This document shows positions 58,141 to 64,000 of a DNA stretch of 64,000 bases, piece after piece. How positions within the stretch are numbered: the first letter of the stretch is position 1; each line of letters opens with the position of its first letter. Origin of the DNA: Rhodopseudomonas sp. (GTDB lineage: Bacteria; Pseudomonadota; Alphaproteobacteria; Rhizobiales; Xanthobacteraceae); the NCBI RefSeq assembly GCF_013377015.1, contig NZ_JACABA010000002.1, forward strand, positions 701,012 to 765,011, given 5' to 3'. The position numbers and the translations under genes were made by a program. The notes beneath the pieces are model-generated. The model ran no database searches. It was not told the DNA's origin and saw nothing but the letters and a program-made list of their open reading frames with translations.

Positions 58141-59088
58141 TCACTTCACCGCATAGGGCAGCGGCCGCCCGTCGAAGAACGACGCCAGATTTTCGATCAC
58201 GCAATCCTGCATAGCGACATGCGCCTCCTGGGTGTGGCCGCCGATATGCGGCGTCAGCACCACGTTCGGCAATGCGCTGAGTGCATCCGGCGCGTGCGGC
58301 TCGACTTCGAACACATCGAGCCCGGCCCCGGCGATCGCGTTGTCGGTCAATGCCGCCAGCAATGCGGCCTGGTCGATCACCGAACCGCGCGAAATGTTGA
58401 TCAGCGTGCCGTCGGCGCCGAGCCGCCGCAGCATCGCCGCGTCGATGATGTGCTGGGTGTCGGCACCGGCGCGCACCGCGATCATCAGCACGTCGCACCA
58501 TTCCACCAGCGCGGCGAGGCTCGGATAATACGGGTACGGCACGCCGTGCCGGCTACGGCTGTGGTACGCGACCTCGGTCTCGAACACAGCGGCACGCGCC
58601 GCGATCTTGCGCCCGATCTCGCCCATGCCATAGACGCCGATCCGGCGGCCCGGCAGGCCGCGCGGCGGCCGCAGCAGCGGCGACGGCTGCGCCTGGGCCC
58701 AGCCGCCGGAGCGCACATAGGCGTCGGCCGGCAATAGCCGCCGGGTCACCGCGAGCAGCAGCGTCATCGCCAGATCGGCCACCGCCGAAGCGTTGGCCGC
58801 CGGGCTGTTGCCGACCACGATGGCGCGGTCGGCGGCGGCCTTGAGATCGACGCCGTCATAACCGGTGCCGTAGCAGATGATCGCGCCGAGCGCGGGCAGC
58901 GTATCCAGCACGTCGCGCCCCAGCGGCTGCCCGCCGGCGGTGATCAGGGCGCGGACGCCGGCGAGCTGTTCGGCGTTGAACGAATCGGCTGGCGGCTTTC
59001 CCGCGGCGTCGATCAGCTCGAAGCGTTGCGCGATCCGCGCCATCATCGCTTTCGGAAACCGGGAATAGATCAGAACCGTGTCGGCCAT
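58141..59088 (-). CDS. D-isomer-specific 2-hydroxyacid dehydrogenase
   Basis: A 315-residue NAD(P)H-dependent oxidoreductase for 2-keto/2-hydroxy acids, probably of the glyoxylate/hydroxypyruvate reductase type. Cofactor loop YGMGEIGRKIAARA; catalytic Arg in MIAVRAGADT, Glu in DVFEVEPHAPDAL and His in VVLTPHIGGHTQEA are all present. The start MADTVLIYSRFP at 59088 is chosen because the upstream in-frame ATG at 59112 lies inside the rplA terminator. It sits between rplA and rplJ, where most bacteria have no gene, yet is flanked by a terminator and a new promoter. Confidence 0.93.
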   Translation of the reverse strand: MADTVLIYSRFPKAMMARIAQRFELIDAAGKPPADSFNAEQLAGVRALITAGGQPLGRDVLDTLPALGAIICYGTGYDGVDLKAAADRAIVVGNSPAANASAVADLAMTLLLAVTRRLLPADAYVRSGGWAQAQPSPLLRPPRGLPGRRIGVYGMGEIGRKIAARAAVFETEVAYHSRSRHGVPYPYYPSLAALVEWCDVLMIAVRAGADTQHIIDAAMLRRLGADGTLINISRGSVIDQAALLAALTDNAIAGAGLDVFEVEPHAPDALSALPNVVLTPHIGGHTQEAHVAMQDCVIENLASFFDGRPLPYAVK

Positions 59089-59110
59089 CGCGCGATCGTC
59101 CCATTCGAGC

Positions 59111-59149
59111 AAAAAGAAAGGGCGAAACCGGGAACCCCGATTTCGCCCT
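59111..59149 (-). terminator. Rho-independent terminator after rplA
   Basis: Minus strand: AGGGCGAAA (59141-59149) pairs with TTTCGCCCT (59119-59127), with GGGG/CCGG extending the stem, then TTCTTTTT (59111-59118). It ends secE-nusG-rplK-rplA 26 bases after the rplA stop. Confidence 0.92.
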
Positions 59150-59174
59150 GATGTGTTGCTGGCCGTGCGCCGGC

Positions 59175-59867
<693 letters not shown>

Positions 59868-59872
59868 GACCG

Positions 59873-60301
59873 TTACCCCGCGACCTCGACGCCCATCGAA
59901 CGGGCGGAGCCCTCGACCATCTTCATGGCCGCTTCAATGGTGTCGCAATTCAGATCTTTCATCTTCGCCGTGGCGATCTCGCGCACCTGCGCCGAGGTTA
60001 CCGCGCCGGCCTTGTCGCGGCCCGGCATTTTGGAGCCCGACGTCAGCCCGGCCGCCTTCTTGATGAAGAACGACATCGGCGGCGTCTTCAACTCGAAGGT
60101 GAAGGAGCGATCGGCGAAGATCGTGATCACCACCGGAATCGGGGTGTTCTTTTCTTCCTTCTGGGTCTGCGCGTTGAACGCCTTGCAGAATTCCATGATG
60201 TTGAGGCCGCGCTGACCAAGCGCGGGACCGATCGGGGGCGACGGATTCGCCGCACCCGCCGGCACCTGCAATTTCAGGTATCCGGTCACTTTCTTTGCCA
60301 T
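59873..60301 (-). CDS. rplK: 50S ribosomal protein L11
   Basis: A 142-residue uL11 of the GTPase-associated centre. [20 protein letters not shown] and [20 protein letters not shown] form the N-terminal domain where thiostrepton binds. ATG at 60301 (MAKKVTGYL) fits the family; one two codons upstream is possible. Confidence 0.98.
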   Translation of the reverse strand: MAKKVTGYLKLQVPAGAANPSPPIGPALGQRGLNIMEFCKAFNAQTQKEEKNTPIPVVITIFADRSFTFELKTPPMSFFIKKAAGLTSGSKMPGRDKAGAVTSAQVREIATAKMKDLNCDTIEAAMKMVEGSARSMGVEVAG

Positions 60302-60405
60302 CGTCACTCCTCATGTTGGTCCGGAGATATTCCGGAGCTTCACAGGACCGTGGTCAGGCTCGCGCGGATGACTGGCGATCATCCGAAGCCTCCCACGGCA
60401 TTCCC

Positions 60406-60425
60406 CTCGCGCCTTGCGGCGCGAG
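60406..60425. repeat. Hairpin between nusG and rplK
   Basis: CTCGCGCC (60406-60413) and GGCGCGAG (60418-60425) with a four-base loop, just after the nusG stop on the minus strand. There is no T-run; it may be part of an L1-controlled leader of rplK-rplA. Confidence 0.5.
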
Positions 60426-60433
60426 GTAAGCGA

Positions 60434-60964
60434 TCAGACCTTCTCGACCTGACCGAATTCCAGTTCCACCGGGGTCGCCCGGCCGAAGATCGACACCGCG
60501 ACCTTGACCCGCGAACGGGCCTCGTCGATTTCCTCAACCACGCCGGAGAACGATGCGAACGGGCCATCGGCCACCCGCACATTCTCGCCGATCTCGAACG
60601 ACACCGACGCCTTCGGCCGCTCCACGCCTTCCTGCACCTGGTGCAGGATGCGCATCGCTTCGGCCTCGGAGATCGGCATCGGCTTGTTTTCGGCGCCGAG
60701 GAAGCCGGTGACCTTCGGGGTGTTCTTGATCAGATGAAACGCCTCGTCGGTCAATTTCATCTTCACTAGCACGTAGCCCGGGAAGAACTTGCGCTCGGCG
60801 TCGATCTTGCGACCGCGGCGCACTTCGGTGACCTTCTCGGTCGGCACCAGCACCTGCTCGAACAGGTCCTCGAGACCGCGCTGCTTGGCCTGCTCGCGAA
60901 TCGACTCGGCGACCTTCTTTTCGAAGTTCGAATAGGCGTGGACGATGTACCAGCGCATGCTCAT
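60434..60964 (-). CDS. nusG: Transcription termination/antitermination factor NusG
   Basis: A 176-residue NusG. The NGN domain is seen in RWYIVHAYSNFEKKVAESI and FFPGYVLVKMKL; the C-terminal KOW domain in VRVADGPFASFSGVVEEID. It binds RNA polymerase and links it to Rho or the ribosome. It starts 24 bases after secE. Confidence 0.98.
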   Translation of the reverse strand: MSMRWYIVHAYSNFEKKVAESIREQAKQRGLEDLFEQVLVPTEKVTEVRRGRKIDAERKFFPGYVLVKMKLTDEAFHLIKNTPKVTGFLGAENKPMPISEAEAMRILHQVQEGVERPKASVSFEIGENVRVADGPFASFSGVVEEIDEARSRVKVAVSIFGRATPVELEFGQVEKV

Positions 60965-60988
60965 GATGTCAGTTCCGTGCGCTTGTCA

Positions 60989-61180
60989 TTAGTGGATGCC
61001 GAGCAAAAAGGTGATCAGAACCCGGATGATCTGATCGGCAGCGAAGAAAAAGATCGAAGCCAGCGCCACCATCACGAACACCATGATGGTGGTGATCACG
61101 GTCTCGCGACGCGACGGCCAGGTCACCTTGGCGGTCTCGCTCCGCACTTCCTGCAGGAATTTGAACGGGCTGAAAGCCAT
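60989..61180 (-). CDS. secE: Preprotein translocase subunit SecE
   Basis: A 63-residue, single-helix SecE. KFLQEVRSETAKVTWPSRRE is the conserved amphipathic part, then one membrane helix (about 29-59, TTIMVFVMVALASIFFFA). The short one-helix form is usual outside enterobacteria. Confidence 0.97.
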   Translation of the reverse strand: MAFSPFKFLQEVRSETAKVTWPSRRETVITTIMVFVMVALASIFFFAADQIIRVLITFLLGIH

Positions 61181-61348
61181 CGTGATGATCCGCGTCCGTC
61201 GTCAGACGATTGTCGGTTTCAAGGAATCCAAACAGCCCTCTTGCGCCCAACCCTTGATCCAAGGATGAGCCGCCAAGCGGGCTCTTTTGTTTCGGGAAAT
61301 CAAAGCCGCGTCGGAAATCCGTCAAAGCGGGCCGACAGCGAGTGCCGC

Positions 61349-61377
61349 TTTCTAGGTCGAGACGGGCCAAAGGTCAA
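61349..61377 (-). promoter_or_regulatory. Promoter of secE-nusG-rplK-rplA
   Basis: Minus strand: TTGACC (61372-61377), 17-base spacer, TAGAAA (61349-61354), giving a leader of about 160 bases. The leader holds a stem GAGCCGC/GCGGGCTC at about 61266-61283. Confidence 0.7.
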
Positions 61378-61461
61378 GGTCGGCCGGCATCGAAGGGCGA
61401 CCGCAGCGGCGCCCGTCGCCAGCCCCCGGCGCAAATCGAAACGGGAGCCCAATCAATAAGC

Positions 61462-61537
61462 TGGCAGGGGCGGTAGGGCTCGAACCTACGACAACCGGTT
61501 TTGGAGACCGGTACTCTACCAACTGAGCTACACCCCT
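61462..61537 (-). tRNA. trpT: tRNA-Trp (anticodon CCA)
   Basis: A 76-base cloverleaf with the 3' CCA encoded. Acceptor AGGGGTG pairs with CGCCCCT; D arm GCTCAGTTGGTAGAGT; anticodon stem ACCGG/CCGGT with loop CTCCAAA, so the anticodon is CCA; T arm GTAGG TTCGAGC CCTAC. It precedes secE, a common arrangement. Confidence 0.97.
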
Positions 61538-61548
61538 ATCGGCCGTCC

Positions 61549-61577
61549 TCTATAGCGAATGGATTTGCCGCCGTCAC
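61549..61577 (-). promoter_or_regulatory. Promoter of tRNA-Trp
   Basis: Minus strand: GTGACG (61572-61577), 17-base spacer, TATAGA (61549-61554), 11 bases before the mature tRNA 5' end. Confidence 0.6.
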
Positions 61578-61785
61578 GTCCCCCTTTTGGCAAACGCGGT
61601 CGATCTTGCAGGCTGCGGAACCGACCTGCCCCAATCGTCTTGGGCGGGCCCCGGGCTCGGGGTCCATCCTCGATTGCGGGTCTTGTTGCGAACAGAAGCG
61701 CTTCCAGAACCTTAATCGAACGTTGACCCCTGCCCCGGTAAAACCACAGCAATAATAACAGTCAGTTGCATCTCGGAGGGCCTCG

Positions 61786-63744
61786 GTGCTCAATATCAAG
61801 TCGATTTCGGTTCGGATCATGGTGGCGATTTCGCTGGTGGGGGCGATCTCCTGCGCGGCGCTGGCCGGCTTCGGCATCTGGCGCCAACAGGTCGCGGTCG
61901 ACCTCGCGCTGGAGCGCGAATTGCGCGCCGACTACGCCAATATGCTTGCGGCGCTGGAAGGCGAGACCCGCAAGGCGCTGGTGGTCAGCAACGCTCTCGC
62001 CACCATGCCGCAACTGAAGGATCTGGTTCGCGCCGGCGACCGAAATGGCGTCGTCAAGCTACTCAAGGACGCGCTGCGCGACATCGAGCCGCTCGGACTT
62101 GAGCTGATCACCATTCAAACGCCGCCGGGCATCGCCTTCGCCCGCGTGCACAAGCCCGAAGCATTCGGAGACGATGTCGCCGCCCGGCGCAAGACGGTCG
62201 TGCAGGCGTTCCAGACCAAGAAACAGGTTGGCGGCATCGAAGCCGGCCGCGACGCATTGAACGTATTCGGCACCACGCCGATCATGGATGGAGCAACCTT
62301 GCTCGGAACGATCGATATCGGCGCCCCCTTTGGCGAGACCTTCGTCAAGACCACGAAGGCGCGCTTCGGCATTGATGTCGCGATCCATCAATTGACCGAC
62401 GGTGCGGTGAAGACGCTGGCGACCACCCTGTCCGGCGCGGCGCCAACCAAGGCGCTGCTGGAGCGCGCGCTCGGCGAAACCATCATCCAGACCGGCGATG
62501 CCGAGGGGCGTCCGATCGCCAGCACCTACGGGCCGATCAAGAATTTCTCAGGTCAGCCGGTCGCGGTGGTGGAGATCGTCCGCGACACCAGCGGTTACCA
62601 GGCCCTCGCCCGCCAATCGATGATGTGGTTCGCGGCCGTCACCGCGTTCGCCATGCTGATCGCCGCGCTGATCGCGGCCTGGCTCGGCCGCGGCCTGGGG
62701 CAGCCGATCCGCAAGCTGGAAGAGGCGATGGGGCAGATTTCGGCCGGTACCCTCAACGTCGTTGTCCCCGGCGCCCAACGCAGCGACGAAATCGGGTCGA
62801 TGGCCCGCGCCGTCGGAGTGTTCAAGGACGGCCTCGCCGAGACCGGCCAGTTGCGTGCCGCACAGGAACAGCAGCGGATTGACGCCGAAGGGGATCGGCG
62901 CAAGACCCTACAGGCGCTGGCGACGCGGTTCGAAGACGGTGTCGGCAGTGTCGTTGCCGCGGTCGGAACCGCCGCCGTGGAGCTCCGCACCACCGCGCAG
63001 TCGATGGCCGCCACCGCCGAGGAATCGGTCGGCCAGACCACCGCCGTCGCCGCGGCCTCGGAAGTCGCGACCCAGAACGCCCAGGCGGTGGCCGCGGCGA
63101 TCGAGCAGCTCAATGCGTCGGTCAACGAGATCGCGCAGCGCGTCAATGAATCCGCCAAGGTGTCGGGCTCGGCGCTGGATCAGGCCAACAACACCAATGC
63201 GCAGGTCAACGGGCTGGCGGAGGCCGCGCAGCGGATCGGCGACGTCGTCAAGCTGATCAGCGAGATCGCGGCGCAAACCAACCTGCTGGCGCTCAACGCG
63301 ACGATCGAAGCCGCCCGCGCCGGCGAATCCGGCCGCGGCTTTGCGGTGGTCGCCTCCGAGGTGAAGGCGCTGGCAACCCAGACCTCGAAGGCCACCGACG
63401 AGATTTCCGCCCAGGTGACTGCGATCCAGAATGCCACCAAGGTCTCGGTCGAAGCGATCGGGGGCATCACGTCGACGATCGGCCGGGTCAGCGAAATCGC
63501 CTCCGCGATCGCCTCCGCGGTGGAGGAGCAGAGCGCCGCCACTCGCGAGATCGCGCAGAACGTCAGCGAGGCGGCGCGCAGCACCGGAGAGGTGTCGCAG
63601 AATATCGTCGGCGTCACCGAGGCCGCGCATCAGACCGGCGAGGCCGCCGCGCGGGTGGTCGATTCCTCCGCGGAACTGTCGCGCAACGGCGAAACGCTGC
63701 GGACCCAGGTCGAGGCGTTCCTGCGCGAGGTCCGTGCCGCTTAA
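61786..63744 (+). CDS. Methyl-accepting chemotaxis receptor
   Basis: A 652-residue transmembrane chemoreceptor. Membrane helix (about 9-32), periplasmic sensor (about 33-278, with [20 protein letters not shown]; a double-Cache-like or helical-bundle fold, not settled), second helix (279-302), HAMP (about 303-357), and a signalling coiled coil whose tip is [20 protein letters not shown] at 61786 is set by GGAGGG five bases upstream. The ligand is unknown. It has no PAS domain, unlike the receptor at 13.2-15.4 kb. No CheA or CheW gene is nearby. Confidence 0.94.
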   Translation: MLNIKSISVRIMVAISLVGAISCAALAGFGIWRQQVAVDLALERELRADYANMLAALEGETRKALVVSNALATMPQLKDLVRAGDRNGVVKLLKDALRDIEPLGLELITIQTPPGIAFARVHKPEAFGDDVAARRKTVVQAFQTKKQVGGIEAGRDALNVFGTTPIMDGATLLGTIDIGAPFGETFVKTTKARFGIDVAIHQLTDGAVKTLATTLSGAAPTKALLERALGETIIQTGDAEGRPIASTYGPIKNFSGQPVAVVEIVRDTSGYQALARQSMMWFAAVTAFAMLIAALIAAWLGRGLGQPIRKLEEAMGQISAGTLNVVVPGAQRSDEIGSMARAVGVFKDGLAETGQLRAAQEQQRIDAEGDRRKTLQALATRFEDGVGSVVAAVGTAAVELRTTAQSMAATAEESVGQTTAVAAASEVATQNAQAVAAAIEQLNASVNEIAQRVNESAKVSGSALDQANNTNAQVNGLAEAAQRIGDVVKLISEIAAQTNLLALNATIEAARAGESGRGFAVVASEVKALATQTSKATDEISAQVTAIQNATKVSVEAIGGITSTIGRVSEIASAIASAVEEQSAATREIAQNVSEAARSTGEVSQNIVGVTEAAHQTGEAAARVVDSSAELSRNGETLRTQVEAFLREVRAA

Positions 63745-63756
63745 GTCAGATCGGCG

Positions 63757-63815
63757 CCCCCTGGATTGTTTCGCAGCCGGGCCGTCCTACGTGCCGCCCT
63801 CCGCTCGCAATGACG
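63757..63815. repeat. Half copy of the TCGTCATTGCGAG-family element
   Basis: CCCCTGGATTG..TTC, about 35 other bases, then CTCGCAATGACG match only the right half of the element at 6043-6167. The left half is missing, so this copy is a remnant. Confidence 0.65.
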
Positions 63816-63820
63816 CATGA

Positions 63821-63857
63821 AAAAGGGCGCAAGTGCATCACGCACTTGCGCCCTTTT
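63821..63857. terminator. Bidirectional terminator between the chemoreceptor and tuf
   Basis: A 16-bp perfect stem: AAAAGGGCGCAAGTGC (63821-63836) with GCACTTGCGCCCTTTT (63842-63857), loop ATCAC. A/T runs at both ends let it stop transcripts from the left (chemoreceptor) and the right (tuf copy 2). Confidence 0.92.
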
Positions 63858-63872
63858 CTTTGACTGAAGTGC

Positions 63873-64000
63873 TTACTCGATGATGCTCGCCACCACGCCG
63901 GCGCCGACGGTACGGCCGCCTTCGCGGATTGCGAAGCGCAGCTTTTCTTCCATCGCGATCGGCACGATCAGGTGAACTTCCATGGCGATGTTGTCGCCCG
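63873..64000 (-). CDS. tuf: Elongation factor Tu, copy 2, cut by the window edge
   Basis: Only the last 42 codons plus the stop are in the window; the 5' end lies beyond the right edge. The 128 visible bases differ from tuf copy 1 (34628-34755) at three positions, all silent (Glu, Ala and Arg codons), so the protein ends are identical. It lies upstream of tRNA-Trp and secE, a usual place for a second tuf gene. Confidence 0.97.
   Translation of the reverse strand, partial: GDNIAMEVHLIVPIAMEEKLRFAIREGGRTVGAGVVASIIE

Overview
The window reads as a high-GC alphaproteobacterial chromosome of the Rhodopseudomonas/Bradyrhizobium type. The signs are the gene order of a complete ribosomal-protein supercluster, an ATP12-type F1 chaperone, large PAS/Cache chemoreceptors, short palindromic repeats ending in GTCATTCCGGGGCG or TCGTCATTGCGAG, and local GC near 65% (39 of 60 bases in 6901-6960). 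A species name is inference; Rhodopseudomonas palustris or a close relative fits best.

Left part, 1-19.8 kb: mixed genes. A propionyl-CoA carboxylase beta chain runs off the left edge. Next come a DUF4260-like membrane protein, a class D beta-lactamase, a FliK-like protein overlapping a stand-alone FlhB C-terminal domain, an ATP12 chaperone, a small secreted protein and an RluA-family pseudouridine synthase with a long Arg-rich N-terminus. A strong minus-strand promoter (8323-8351) then feeds a highly folded, probably untranslated stretch. Directly behind that promoter sits an AT-richer single-gene island (about 8.35-11.03 kb) encoding an 812-residue SIR2-STAND protein, a likely anti-phage defence gene. 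After it lie a methyltransferase, a YjbQ-family gene with a secreted partner, a PAS-Cache chemoreceptor, rarA overlapping a Do-like protease, and a quinone-oxidoreductase-like gene.

Middle part, 19.8-39.2 kb: one long minus-strand block transcribed right to left. It runs rpsL, rpsG, fusA, tuf, rpsJ, rplC, rplD, rplW, rplB, rpsS, rplV, rpsC, rplP, rpmC, rpsQ, rplN, rplX, rplE, rpsN, rpsH, rplF, rplR, rpsE, rpmD, rplO, secY, adk, rpsM, rpsK, rpoA, rplQ. It starts from a clear promoter at 39205-39233, has an internal promoter before rpsM (22574-22603), and ends in a terminator after rplQ (19845-19872). Adenylate kinase carries a 105-residue Lys/Ala-rich tail.

39.5-47.3 kb: an interruption between rpoC and rpsL. 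It holds a GNAT/FemAB-like acyltransferase, a FAD monooxygenase, a putative outer-membrane protein, an ABC exporter with acidic tracts at both ends, and a fused FAD amine oxidase-methyltransferase. This group may make or export a small molecule.

Right part, 47.5-64 kb: the rest of the transcription and translation block, in the order trpT, secE, nusG, rplK, rplA, terminator, a 2-hydroxyacid dehydrogenase, then a promoter and a long leader, rplJ, rplL, rpoB, rpoC, terminator. A second chemoreceptor lies on the plus strand at 61.8-63.7 kb, and the 3' end of a second tuf copy is cut by the right edge. No CRISPR array, rRNA operon, integrase or insertion sequence was seen.
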